Shown here in pieces: positions 52,446 through 61,352 of a stretch of DNA of 64,000 bases (positions within the stretch are counted from its first letter, which is position 1; each line of letters opens with the position of its first letter). This DNA comes from Sulfitobacter aestuariivivens. Its GTDB lineage: Bacteria > Pseudomonadota > Alphaproteobacteria > Rhodobacterales > Rhodobacteraceae. Both the position numbers and the translations under genes were made by a program. The stretch is from assembly GCF_014763045.1 (NCBI RefSeq), contig NZ_JACTAG010000001.1, positions 992,001 to 1,056,000 on the forward strand, given 5' to 3'. The notes beneath the pieces were generated by a model. It ran no database searches. It saw only the letters and a list, made by a program, of their open reading frames with translations, and was not told where the DNA came from.

Positions 52446-54065
52446 CTACCCCAGTAACACATCCCCAAACTCTTCGCGCAGGTTGCGTTTGAGCACCTTG
52501 CCGGTTGCATTGCGAGGTAGTTCATCCTTCCAGACCACCTTGTCCGGCACCTGCCAAGTGGCGATCTTGCCGTCGAATATTTCCAGAATCTCCGCCTCGG
52601 TCGGGTTCTGACCGTCGGCATTGACCACAATCAGCACGGGGCGCTCGTCCCATTTTGCATGACGCGCCCCAATGACGGCGGCATCGGCCAGTTTCGGATG
52701 CGCAATGGCGATATTCTCCAACTCGACAGAGCTGATCCATTCACCGCCCGATTTGATGATATCCTTGGACCGGTCGCGAATGGTGACGTATCCGTCGGCG
52801 TCCATTGTCGCCACGTCTCCGGTGTCAAACCAGCCGTTGCGCAGTGTTTGGTCGCGGGTCTTGCGGAAATAGCTGTCGAGAATCCAGTGGCCGCGTGTGA
52901 CCAGATCACCCTGTGTTTCGCCATCGTGAGGCAACGAATTGCCATCATCATCCCAGATGTCCAGATCCACGCCGAACACGGGCCGCCCCTGATTCTCGCG
53001 CAGACTGTGCTGTTCGTCGATAGGCAGGTCGAGGTGCTTGGCCAGAGGTTTGTTCACTGTGCCCAGCGGAGACATTTCCGTCATGCCCCAGGCGTGAATC
53101 AGCTCAACGTCGTACTCTTCACGGAAGGTCGTGATCATCGACGGCGGACAGGCAGAGCCACCCACTACCGTGCGCTGCAAAGTGGCCAGATCGCTGCCCG
53201 CCGCCTTGGCCGCGCCCAAAAGGCCCAGCCAGATCGTCGGAACACCCAGGGCCACTGTGACCTTGTAGGTGTCGATGTGTCCTACGAGGGACGGACCATC
53301 AAGGCCAGGTCCCGGCAACACGATCCGTGCGCCAACCATGGCGCAGGCATAGGGCGATCCCCAGGCATTGACGTGAAACATGGGCACGACCATCAGCACC
53401 ACATCGGCTGCCGAAAAGGCAATCGCGTCTGCGAGATTTGAGGCAAAGCTGTGCAACAACGTGCTGCGGTGGGAATAAAGCACACCCTTTGGATTTCCCG
53501 TGGTTCCTGATGTATAACAGAGGCTTGAGGCGGTGTTCTCATCCAGTTCGGGCCACTGGTAGTCCGCATCACCCGTGGCGAGCAGATCGTCATACGCGCG
53601 GATGCCGGGCAGCGCATTTGCAGCATCACCCACCTCCGCCTCCATCAGCACGATATGTTCCAGATGCTCAAGCTTGTCGCGGATAGCGGCGACCAACGGC
53701 ACAAAGGTTGCATCGATGAACAGCACTTTGTCTTCGGCGTGATTGAGGATGTAGACCAGCTGTTCGGGGAAAAGGCGCGGGTTGATCGTATGGCAGACAA
53801 AGCCCCCGCCCGAGGCGCCAAAGTAGATCTCAAGGTGGCGCCGGTTGTTCCAGGCGATCGTGCCACACCGCGCCTGTGGCTCAATCCCCAGATTGGTCAG
53901 CGCCGAGGCCAGCAGCCGCGCGTTGCGTCCGACCTGCCCCCAGGTTGTGTCTTCGACACCACCGCCGGTGTTGACTGAATGGATGGCCCCATCACCATGA
54001 TAGGTTTCCGCGTGGGTTATGAGGCTGGAAATCAGCAGGGGTTGGGTCATCATTTGGCCAAGCAT
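52446..54065 (-). CDS. Acyl-CoA synthetase (AMP-binding, DmdB-like)
   Basis: The 539-residue ANL-superfamily enzyme activates a carboxylic acid to acyl-AMP and acyl-CoA. The AMP loop is [20 protein letters not shown], with further motifs [13 protein letters not shown] and [35 protein letters not shown], and the C-terminal catalytic Lys in [13 protein letters not shown]. The N-terminus ([20 protein letters not shown]) resembles medium-chain and methylmercaptopropionate CoA ligases (DmdB) of Roseobacter; DMSP demethylation is a guess, since no other dmd gene is present. The ATG at 54065 is chosen over 54134. It is divergent from a thioesterase. Confidence 0.9.
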   Translation of the reverse strand: MLGQMMTQPLLISSLITHAETYHGDGAIHSVNTGGGVEDTTWGQVGRNARLLASALTNLGIEPQARCGTIAWNNRRHLEIYFGASGGGFVCHTINPRLFPEQLVYILNHAEDKVLFIDATFVPLVAAIRDKLEHLEHIVLMEAEVGDAANALPGIRAYDDLLATGDADYQWPELDENTASSLCYTSGTTGNPKGVLYSHRSTLLHSFASNLADAIAFSAADVVLMVVPMFHVNAWGSPYACAMVGARIVLPGPGLDGPSLVGHIDTYKVTVALGVPTIWLGLLGAAKAAGSDLATLQRTVVGGSACPPSMITTFREEYDVELIHAWGMTEMSPLGTVNKPLAKHLDLPIDEQHSLRENQGRPVFGVDLDIWDDDGNSLPHDGETQGDLVTRGHWILDSYFRKTRDQTLRNGWFDTGDVATMDADGYVTIRDRSKDIIKSGGEWISSVELENIAIAHPKLADAAVIGARHAKWDERPVLIVVNADGQNPTEAEILEIFDGKIATWQVPDKVVWKDELPRNATGKVLKRNLREEFGDVLLG

Positions 54066-54159
54066 GGTCGGTCCTTCAATTGGGGGGCAGAGCATCTGAC
54101 CAAACTGGACAAAGCGGCGCGGTCTTGCAAGCACTAGGCATCCCTTCTACGCAAGGGAC

Positions 54160-54639
54160 ATGACGTTACCCTACCACACCCCGTTGAGTGCCGATTTGCA
54201 GATATCGCTAGGGATTGACCCGCCGCAGCCGCTGGCGATGGCCGATCAGGTGCGCTTTTCTGAGCTAGACGTGCTGAACCACGTCAACAACGCGGTCTAT
54301 ATGGAATGGTTTGAACGCCTGCGCATCCGCTATACGCAGGACTGGGGGTTGTCTGGATATGATAGCCCTGACGATCCGCGGATCGTGATCCGGTCAGGCA
54401 CCATTCACTACCGCCAGGAAATGCGGATGGATGAGGATTACGTGACCACCTGCGGCTGCACAGCCTTTCGCAACACTTCCTTTTCGCTGTGCCAACAGCT
54501 TTGGGCGGGGGGCACGCTGCGTGCAACATTTGACTGTGTACTGGTTCTGCTGATGCCGGATGGGTCGGGGCGATTTGTCATTCCCGACGGGCTGCGCGAC
54601 CGGTTTCAGACAATCGATAAGGCGCGGCCTGAAGGCTGA
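54160..54639 (+). CDS. Acyl-CoA thioesterase (4-hydroxybenzoyl-CoA type hotdog fold)
   Basis: A 159-residue hotdog-fold hydrolase. The signature FSELDVLNHVNNAVYMEWFERLRIRY carries the catalytic Asp and the HVNN motif of the YbgC/4HBT family. It hydrolyses an acyl-CoA of unknown chain type. Its divergence from an acyl-CoA synthetase over 94 bases suggests shared regulation and opposing roles in CoA-ester balance, which is inferred. The following GNAT gene is 15 bases downstream. Confidence 0.88.
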   Translation: MTLPYHTPLSADLQISLGIDPPQPLAMADQVRFSELDVLNHVNNAVYMEWFERLRIRYTQDWGLSGYDSPDDPRIVIRSGTIHYRQEMRMDEDYVTTCGCTAFRNTSFSLCQQLWAGGTLRATFDCVLVLLMPDGSGRFVIPDGLRDRFQTIDKARPEG

Positions 54640-54654
54640 GAAAGGAAACAGATC

Positions 54655-55104
54655 ATGAGCACCACCATTCGCCCCCTCACAGCAGAGGATCGGTCCGACT
54701 GGGACCGACTTTATCAGGGCTATGCCACTTTCTACAAAGTTGATCAGACCGCTCAGATGCGCGACACCGTCTGGGGTTGGCTGATGGATCCCGCGCATGG
54801 CAGCAAGGGATTGGTCGCCGAAGACGCGCAGGGCGCGTTGATCGGGTTGACGCACTATCGTCCTTTCGTCAGCTGCCTCAAGGCCTGCATCAACTGCTTT
54901 CTGGATGATCTCTTTGTTGATCCGGCCGCACGCGGCAGCGGGGCGGCGGACGCGCTGATTGCGGCCGTAGGTGAAGTGGCGCGGGCCAACAACTGGAAGG
55001 TGGTGCGCTGGATCACGGCCGATGACAATTACCGCGGGCGCGGGGTGTACGACAAGATCGCAGATCGCACCATGTGGATCACCTATGACATGAATCCTGA
55101 ATGA
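54655..55104 (+). CDS. GNAT-family N-acetyltransferase
   Basis: The 149-residue acetyltransferase has the acetyl-CoA loop LFVDPAARGSGAADALIAAV and the C-terminal DDNYRGRGVYDKIAD segment typical of GNAT proteins. AAGGAAA precedes the ATG. Its acceptor is unknown. The stop overlaps the antiporter start by four bases. Confidence 0.88.
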   Translation: MSTTIRPLTAEDRSDWDRLYQGYATFYKVDQTAQMRDTVWGWLMDPAHGSKGLVAEDAQGALIGLTHYRPFVSCLKACINCFLDDLFVDPAARGSGAADALIAAVGEVARANNWKVVRWITADDNYRGRGVYDKIADRTMWITYDMNPE

Positions 55105-56357
55105 ATTTTCTGCAGATCACGTCGCTGCTGATCGTTCTCGCGGGCGGCTTTGGGGCGATTAACTATCTGTTTTTGAAGCTGCCTTCGGCTATTGGTATTC
55201 TGGTGGTGTCGCTGGTGGCATCCTTTGGGTTGCTGGCGCTTGATCTGATCTGGCCCGGTTTGGCGATCGCGGACACGGTGCGAGGGATCGTGCTGGGCAT
55301 TGATTTCTCAGAAGCCCTTCTGGAAGGGATGCTGGGCCTGTTGCTTTTTGCCGGAGCGCTGCACGTCAAGCTGAGAGATCTGCGGCGTGAGTGGATTGTG
55401 GTCTTTCTGATGGCGACGCTGGGAATTGCCCTGTCCACAATGATCGTCGGTTTGGCATTTTCATGGCTTACGGGCATGCCACTGCTGCTGGCGCTGGTCT
55501 TTGGCGCGTTGATATCGCCCACCGATCCGGTAGCGGTGTTGGGTGTCCTTCGCGAAGCGGATCTGCCCAAATCACTGGAAACCAAGATTGCCGGTGAGAG
55601 CCTGTTCAACGACGGCGTTGGCTATGTGGTGTTTCTGGTGCTGGTGGGCCTTGCCTTTCCCGGGGATGCACATCACGGCGAAGCCGACAGCCCGCTGGTG
55701 GGCGCGGCGACGCTTTTTGTGCAGGAAGCCGTTGGCGGGGCGGTGCTGGGGCTGGTGTTGGGCTGGCTCACCTTCCGGGTCATGCGGCGGATTGATGATT
55801 ATTCGCTAGAGGTCTTGCTCACGCTCGGGCTGGCCTTTGGCGGCTATGAGCTGGCGGTCTGGCTGCACGTTTCTGCGCCTATCATGGCAGTTTGCGCGGG
55901 CTTGCTGATCGGAGATGTTGGCACGGCACAGGGTATGACGGAGGAGACCCGGCGTTATGTCGATGCCTTCTGGAAGCTGATCGATGAGATCCTCAACGCG
56001 GTGCTCTTTCTGTTGATCGGGTTCGAGGTTTTTGCGATCGCCTTTGAGGGGGATCTGCTGCTGACCGGGCTTGCGACCATTGTTATTGCCTTGGTGGCCC
56101 GCTTTGCTGCCGTGGCCATCCCTATCATCATGCTGCGCCCGTTCCGTACGTTCAATGACGGGGTGACGCGGATCATGACCTGGGGCGGGCTGAAGGGCGG
56201 AATATCGGTCGCACTGGCGTTGTCACTGCCCGAAGGGGAATTCAAGCCACTGATCCTGACTTGCACCTATATCGTGGTCGTCTTTTCGATCATCGTGCAG
56301 GGCTTGACGGTGGGCCGGCTGGCCAATCGTGTGGGCCGTGCGCCGGATCTGATGTGA
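55101..56357 (+). CDS. Na+/H+ antiporter, CPA1 (NhaP) family
   Basis: The 418-residue membrane protein has about 12 spans. Characteristic are ALVFGALISPTDPVAVLGVLREADLP and KIAGESLFNDGVGYVVFLVL, the pair of motifs carrying the cation-binding Asp residues (the ND motif in FNDGVG), and the later RIMTWGGLKGGISVALALSLP. It exchanges Na+ (or K+) for H+ at the inner membrane. It is the last gene of a small operon starting at the thioesterase. Confidence 0.93.
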   Translation: MNFLQITSLLIVLAGGFGAINYLFLKLPSAIGILVVSLVASFGLLALDLIWPGLAIADTVRGIVLGIDFSEALLEGMLGLLLFAGALHVKLRDLRREWIVVFLMATLGIALSTMIVGLAFSWLTGMPLLLALVFGALISPTDPVAVLGVLREADLPKSLETKIAGESLFNDGVGYVVFLVLVGLAFPGDAHHGEADSPLVGAATLFVQEAVGGAVLGLVLGWLTFRVMRRIDDYSLEVLLTLGLAFGGYELAVWLHVSAPIMAVCAGLLIGDVGTAQGMTEETRRYVDAFWKLIDEILNAVLFLLIGFEVFAIAFEGDLLLTGLATIVIALVARFAAVAIPIIMLRPFRTFNDGVTRIMTWGGLKGGISVALALSLPEGEFKPLILTCTYIVVVFSIIVQGLTVGRLANRVGRAPDLM

Positions 56358-56398
56358 TCCGATAGGCCGGGCCGAGGCCCGGATTCTATTTGTTTTAT

Positions 56399-56445
56399 TG
56401 AGGCGCTGCCTCAAACTCCGGGAATATTTTGGCCAGAAAAAGAAG
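56399..56445 (+). repeat. Hairpin-tail dispersed repeat, copy 4
   Basis: Stem TGAGGC/GCCTCA with loop GCT (56399-56413), then AACTCCGGGAATATTTTGG and CCAGAAAAAGAAG, ending exactly at the convergent pgi stop codon. The tail is nearly the same as in the copy at 48556. Confidence 0.8.
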
Positions 56446-58035
56446 CTATTCCCGGTGAGTGTGGATGTAGTTGACCAGCGCGGAGGTTGAGCTGTCCTTG
56501 CCAGTGGCGGGGGTCTCGCCTTCGACGATGGGTTGAAGGGATGTCGCAAGTTCCTTGCCGAGTTCAACGCCCCATTGGTCAAAAGAATTGATGCCCAGGA
56601 TCACGCCTTCGACAAAGACCCGGTGTTCATAAAGGGCGATGATCTGGCCCAGCGTGTAGGGGTCAAGGCGCGGATACATCAGCGTGGTTGAGGGGCGGTT
56701 GCCGGGGAAAACGCGATGTCGGGCCTGGCGTTCGAGTTCTGAACCCGTCAGGCCTTTTGCCTGCATCAGTTTGCGGGCCTCTGTAAGGGACCGGCCCCGC
56801 ATCAGGGCTTCGGACTGTGCCAGGCAATTGGCGATGAGCAGCGTGTGGTGATGGGCAAGTTCGGGTTCGTGACCATTGGCGGCGATCATGAATTCGCACG
56901 GGATGACGCGCGTGCCCTGATGGATCAACTGATAGAAGGCGTGCTGGCCGTTGGTGCCTGCAGCCCCCCAGACGACCGGGCCTGTGTGGGTGTCGGCATC
57001 GGCACCGTTCATCTGCACCGATTTGCCATTTGATTCCATTTCCAATTGCTGGAAGTAATCTGGCAGGTAGCGCAGGCGTTGATCATAGGGCAGCACAGCA
57101 CGGGTGGCATGGCCGCAGATCTGGTTGTGCCAGATGCCCACGAGCGACAGCATTATCGGCATATTCTCTAGGGGTTCGGCCACTTGAAAATGGCGGTCCA
57201 TCGCCTGCCCACCGCGCAGGAAGGCATCAAACCCTTTCGGTCCGATGGCGATCATCAGCGACAGCCCGATGGGCCCCCACATGGAATACCGCCCGCCGAC
57301 CCAATCTTCGAACCCGAAGACCCGATCAGGGTCGATGCCGAAGGCTTCTGTCTTGTCTTCGGCGGTGCTGAGAGCGGCGAATTGCGTTTTAGGGTCACCG
57401 CCATGGTCCAGCATCCAAGCCTTGGCGGTGCGGGCGTTGGTCATCGTCTCAATCGTCGTGAATGTCTTGGAAGCCACGATCACCAAAGTGGTCTTTGCAT
57501 CCAGCCCCTCCAGAGTGTCGGCGATATGTGCGCCATCCACGTTGGAGACGAAGTGGCAGCGCGGCCCGTCGTGGTAGGGATGCAGCGCGGCCACAGCCAT
57601 TGCCGGACCGAGGTCAGAACCGCCGATGCCGATGTTGACGACATCCGTGACGCCACTGTCCCGCACCTGGTCGGCAAAGCTGCGCATCCGCGTCAGCGTG
57701 TTACGCACGCCGGGCATGACATCGACGCCCTCCACGATCACTGGCGCGCCGTCGAGATTGCGCAGGGCGGTGTGAAGAACCGCGCGGTCTTCGGTTTCGT
57801 TGATGCGGGCACCGCTGAACATGGCGTCGCGCTTGGCGGAGACACCGGTGGTTTCGGCCAGTTTGATCAGATCGGCGCGGGTGTCGCGGTCGATGTTGGT
57901 TTTGGAATAATCAAACCGCATGTCCTGCAGCTGGATCGAAAAAGCATCGGCCCGGTCCACGTCTTCGAACAGCGCGAGCAAGGGGCGGTCAGCGATGGCC
58001 TTGTGGCGGCTTTTGAGGGCGTCCCAGATCTCCAT
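56446..58035 (-). CDS. pgi: Glucose-6-phosphate isomerase
   Basis: Interconverts glucose 6-phosphate and fructose 6-phosphate. The 529-residue protein has VVNIGIGGSDLGPAMAVAAL, the DWVGGRYSMWGPIGLS active-site region, and the C-terminal GVILGINSFDQWGVELGKELA motif with the catalytic Lys. It follows pgl with a one-base overlap and is the last gene of zwf-pgl-pgi. In bacteria using the Entner-Doudoroff route this gives cyclic flux from fructose 6-phosphate back to glucose 6-phosphate. Confidence 0.96.
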   Translation of the reverse strand: MEIWDALKSRHKAIADRPLLALFEDVDRADAFSIQLQDMRFDYSKTNIDRDTRADLIKLAETTGVSAKRDAMFSGARINETEDRAVLHTALRNLDGAPVIVEGVDVMPGVRNTLTRMRSFADQVRDSGVTDVVNIGIGGSDLGPAMAVAALHPYHDGPRCHFVSNVDGAHIADTLEGLDAKTTLVIVASKTFTTIETMTNARTAKAWMLDHGGDPKTQFAALSTAEDKTEAFGIDPDRVFGFEDWVGGRYSMWGPIGLSLMIAIGPKGFDAFLRGGQAMDRHFQVAEPLENMPIMLSLVGIWHNQICGHATRAVLPYDQRLRYLPDYFQQLEMESNGKSVQMNGADADTHTGPVVWGAAGTNGQHAFYQLIHQGTRVIPCEFMIAANGHEPELAHHHTLLIANCLAQSEALMRGRSLTEARKLMQAKGLTGSELERQARHRVFPGNRPSTTLMYPRLDPYTLGQIIALYEHRVFVEGVILGINSFDQWGVELGKELATSLQPIVEGETPATGKDSSTSALVNYIHTHRE

Positions 58036-58706
58036 CAGGCGGCCCAGTGCACGTCGGCACCTCCCAGAACGGCGGCGATTGGGGCCTCAAATGCAGGCAG
58101 CCCCTGGGCACGTTCCAATGCCGCACGCTTGTCATCGCCAAAGATCACAAGGTGTTTCGACATCGCCCCGTCGAGCACATGCGCGGGCAAGGTCACGCGC
58201 GCGATCTCTTGTTGCGGGGCCGAGATTGGGCAAAGCAGCGGTGCATCCTGCGCCATTGCCGCCGCGAGTCCCTCAGCACCCGGGAACAGCGAGGCGGTAT
58301 GCATGTCCGCCCCCATGCCGAGCATGAGAAGCGAAATGGGGATATTGGGGCCGAGCGTTGCGGCGACCTGTGCGCTGCCGTCAGCCGCATCTGCACCATC
58401 TTGATAGAAGGGCACGAATGTTGCCGCCGCGGCCGGCCCGGTCAACAGACGGTCCTTCACAAGGGCGGTATTGGACATCGGATGATCCTCGGGCACCCAG
58501 CGCTCATCGGTTAGCATCACATGGACCCGCGACCAGTCGAGATCGATGCCACTGAGCATGTCAAAGATGGGTCCGGGCGTGGTGCCCCCGGGCACGGCGA
58601 AAGAGGCAAAGTCATGCGCCAGAAGACACTTCTTGATCTCGCTGGCCAGAACGTTGGCAACGTTCAGGGCCAGCATCTCGCGATCTGCATATTCGATCAG
58701 GTTCAT
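58035..58706 (-). CDS. pgl: 6-phosphogluconolactonase
   Basis: Hydrolyses 6-phosphogluconolactone to 6-phosphogluconate. The 223-residue protein has FAVPGGTTPGPIFDMLSGIDLDWSRVHVMLTDERWVPEDHPMSNTALVKDRLL, the common Pgl signature, and LLMLGMGADMHTASLFPGAEGL. The stop overlaps the pgi start by one base and the start overlaps zwf by four bases (ATGA), showing a tight operon. Confidence 0.95.
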   Translation of the reverse strand: MNLIEYADREMLALNVANVLASEIKKCLLAHDFASFAVPGGTTPGPIFDMLSGIDLDWSRVHVMLTDERWVPEDHPMSNTALVKDRLLTGPAAAATFVPFYQDGADAADGSAQVAATLGPNIPISLLMLGMGADMHTASLFPGAEGLAAAMAQDAPLLCPISAPQQEIARVTLPAHVLDGAMSKHLVIFGDDKRAALERAQGLPAFEAPIAAVLGGADVHWAA

Positions 58707-60172
58707 GGGCTGACCTCGCGCCAGTCGCGACCATCACGCCGCATCAGTTCAAATGCATCGGTCGGCCCGTCAGAGCCGCTGTCGTAGGGTTTGGGTACAT
58801 CATGGCGCAATTCCCAGCCTTCGATGATGGGGTCGGTCCAGGCCCAGGCGGCCTCGACCTCGTCGCCTCGCATGAAAAGGGTCTGATTGCCCCGGATGAC
58901 GTCCATGATCAGCCGCTCATAGGCGTCGACATGGTCAGCGCCGTCCTCGCCCAGGGCATCGGCAAATGTCATGTCCAGCGGTACATCGATCAGGCGCATA
59001 CCGCCCGGTCCCGGTTCCTTGATCGTAACCCCAAGGGTGATCCCTTCGTTGGGCTGCAGGCGGATCGACAGCACGTTGCGGTGACGCCCGGCGTCTTCGG
59101 CAAAGATGGAATGGGGAGTGTCCTTGAAAACAACTGTGATCTCGGAGGACCGTGCAGACATGCGTTTGCCCGTGCGCAGATAGAACGGGGTGCCCGCCCA
59201 ACGCCAGTTGCTGATGTGGGTCTTGAGCGCCAGAAAGCTTTCGGTGCGCGACTTGGCATCGCCAACGGCCGTCCGGTAGCCCGGATGTTCGGATTCTTCC
59301 ATCGGCACTGCCTGATACTGGCCACGCACGATCTCGTAGGATTCGACAGGATCAAGCGCGCGAATGACCTTGAGCTTTTCGTCGCGCACCGCGTCGGGGT
59401 CGAACCGCGCAGGTGGTTCCATCGCAATGAGACACAAAAGCTGCATCAGGTGATTTTGCACCATGTCCCGCATCGCGCCTGATTTATCGTAATATTCACC
59501 CCTGCCCCCGACACCGACGGTTTCGGCCACAGTGATCTGGATGTGGTCGACATACTGGCTGTTCCACAAGGGCTCGAACAACATGTTGCCAAAGCGCACA
59601 GCCATCAGGTTCTGGACCGTTTCCTTGCCAAGATAATGATCAATCCGGTAAATCTGGTGTTCATCAAAATAGGCGGCCAGTGTGGCGTTCAGATCCCTTG
59701 CCGTCTCAAGGTCCCGGCCAAAGGGTTTTTCAACCACGATCCGCGCGTCTTCGTCCGCCATGCCCCATTGTTGCAGCCGTTCTGCGAGATCGCCGAAGAG
59801 TGCGGGGGATACGGAGAAGTAATAGGCCTCAACCCGGCCCTTGCCCTTCATCGCCTCCTGAAGATCGGCCCACCCGGTCTCGCCCCGGGCATCAATGGCG
59901 ATGTAGCCAATCAGCTTGAGAAAGGCATCGCGGGCATCGCATTCTTTCGCCAGATCACCGCCAAATTCGTCAATCGCGTCGGACACCATTTGCCGATACG
60001 CATCCGTATCCATGTCAGAGCGCGCCGCGCCGATGATGCGCGCCGCGTCTGGCATTTGCCCCGCACAAAAGCGCCGGAACAGTCCCGGCAGGATTTTGCG
60101 GCGCGCCAGATCGCCCGTACCCCCGAAAATCACGAGGTCAAAGGGATCAACCGGTATGACGCGTGAAACCAT
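58703..60172 (-). CDS. zwf: Glucose-6-phosphate 1-dehydrogenase
   Basis: Oxidises glucose 6-phosphate to the lactone with NADP, 489 residues, the first gene of zwf-pgl-pgi. The nucleotide loop is FGGTGDLARRKILPGLFRRF and the substrate site is IYRIDHYLGKETVQNLMAVRFGN with the catalytic His. The ATG at 60172 (MVSRVIPVDPFDLVIFGG) is preferred; the frame extends to 60241 without family support. Edd and Eda, the next Entner-Doudoroff enzymes, are not in the window. Confidence 0.96.
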   Translation of the reverse strand: MVSRVIPVDPFDLVIFGGTGDLARRKILPGLFRRFCAGQMPDAARIIGAARSDMDTDAYRQMVSDAIDEFGGDLAKECDARDAFLKLIGYIAIDARGETGWADLQEAMKGKGRVEAYYFSVSPALFGDLAERLQQWGMADEDARIVVEKPFGRDLETARDLNATLAAYFDEHQIYRIDHYLGKETVQNLMAVRFGNMLFEPLWNSQYVDHIQITVAETVGVGGRGEYYDKSGAMRDMVQNHLMQLLCLIAMEPPARFDPDAVRDEKLKVIRALDPVESYEIVRGQYQAVPMEESEHPGYRTAVGDAKSRTESFLALKTHISNWRWAGTPFYLRTGKRMSARSSEITVVFKDTPHSIFAEDAGRHRNVLSIRLQPNEGITLGVTIKEPGPGGMRLIDVPLDMTFADALGEDGADHVDAYERLIMDVIRGNQTLFMRGDEVEAAWAWTDPIIEGWELRHDVPKPYDSGSDGPTDAFELMRRDGRDWREVSP

Positions 60173-60334
60173 GAAGACGATCCTGTTTTGCTGCCGATTG
60201 GCCAATGTTAGCGCAAACATACGGCTTTTTTGCCGGTTCACAAGAGTGTGCGTGGCTGCACTTGGGCTTTCCTTCAGTACAACACTAGCTTAGCACACTG
60301 GACAGCAATCACAGGCATCAGACAAGGACCAATC

Positions 60335-61294
60335 ATGAAGGATATGGCCAGCACCAAAGCTTTGGCAAACCGAGGCAAATTCCGCGACCCGCTGGTCACT
60401 GCCCAGGGCGAGGCGCGGGCAACTGTCGCACTGAGCAATCCGCAAACGCTTTGGTTCAATACAGGCACCTTGTGCAACATCGAATGCGTCAACTGCTATA
60501 TCGAAAGCAGCCCGACCAATGATGCGCTGGTCTATATCACCGCCGATGAGGTGCGGGATTATCTGGACCAGCTTGAGGTGCGTAACTGGGGCGTATCAGA
60601 GATTGCCTTCACGGGCGGTGAGCCGTTCATGAACCCGCAAATGATTGAAATTACAGAGGCTTCGCTGGCGCGGGGGTATGATGTATTGATCCTGACCAAT
60701 GCCATGCGCCCGATGATGCGAAAGCCTATGCTGGAAGGGCTCAACAGGCTGAATGCTGCGTATCCCGGCAAGCTGACGCTGCGCATCTCGGTGGATCATC
60801 ACCGGGCAGATGTGCACGATGCCGAACGGGGTGAAGGATCGTTCGAAAAAACCCTGACGGGCATGAAATGGCTGCGCGACAACGGGTTTCGCATGGCGGT
60901 TGCGGGACGGTCAGTTTTTGCAGACAGCGAAGCGGAAAGCCGGGCGGGGTATGCCGCATTTTTTGCCGAACACAACTTTAATATCGACGCGCAAAACCCT
61001 GGCATGACAGTTCTTTTCCCGGAGATGGACGAAGGCATCGAGGTGCCCGAAATTACCACTGCGTGTTGGGGAATACTTGATACATCACCCGATGCGGTCA
61101 TGTGCTCAAGCTCGCGCATGGTGGTCAAGCGCAAGGGGGCTGAAAAGCCTGTGGTGCTGGCGTGCACCTTGCTGCCCTACGCGCCTGAGTTCGAGCTGGG
61201 ATCGACGCTGGAAGAGGCCGAGCGCGACGTGGCCTTGAACCATCCGCATTGTGCAAAATTTTGCGTTCTGGGCGGGGCAAGCTGTTCGGCGTGA
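60335..61294 (+). CDS. Radical SAM protein of unknown function
   Basis: The 319-residue protein has a 4Fe-4S motif C-x3-C-x2-C at Cys47, Cys51 and Cys54 (CNIECVNC), and AFTGGEPFMNP, the usual SAM-binding GGEP motif. Further cysteines at the C-terminus (CAKFCVLGGASC) and in TACWGIL and LACTLLPY could bind another cluster, as in SPASM-like proteins. No peptide precursor or partner gene is nearby, so the substrate is unknown. The ATG at 60335 is chosen since upstream codons are not protein-like. It is convergent with the DUF2855 gene. Confidence 0.87.
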   Translation: MKDMASTKALANRGKFRDPLVTAQGEARATVALSNPQTLWFNTGTLCNIECVNCYIESSPTNDALVYITADEVRDYLDQLEVRNWGVSEIAFTGGEPFMNPQMIEITEASLARGYDVLILTNAMRPMMRKPMLEGLNRLNAAYPGKLTLRISVDHHRADVHDAERGEGSFEKTLTGMKWLRDNGFRMAVAGRSVFADSEAESRAGYAAFFAEHNFNIDAQNPGMTVLFPEMDEGIEVPEITTACWGILDTSPDAVMCSSSRMVVKRKGAEKPVVLACTLLPYAPEFELGSTLEEAERDVALNHPHCAKFCVLGGASCSA

Positions 61295-61308
61295 AATGCT
61301 GAAAATCC

Positions 61309-61352
61309 ACGTCGGTGTTACATCGGTATTACGTCGGTATTTCGTCAGCGCT
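61309..61352. repeat. Four-unit 11-bp tandem array (copy 2)
   Basis: Units ACGTCGGTGTT, ACATCGGTATT, ACGTCGGTATT and TCGTCAGCGCT stand head to tail in the space between the convergent radical SAM and DUF2855 genes. It is the same unit and length as the array between sufB and sufC, and both finish in a CGTCAG unit. Its last base abuts the DUF2855 stop codon. Confidence 0.85.

Noticed and set aside
54066..54134. Longer N-terminus of the acyl-CoA synthetase
   Set aside because: The added 23 residues are not family-like, and the ATG at 54065 has AAGGA upstream.
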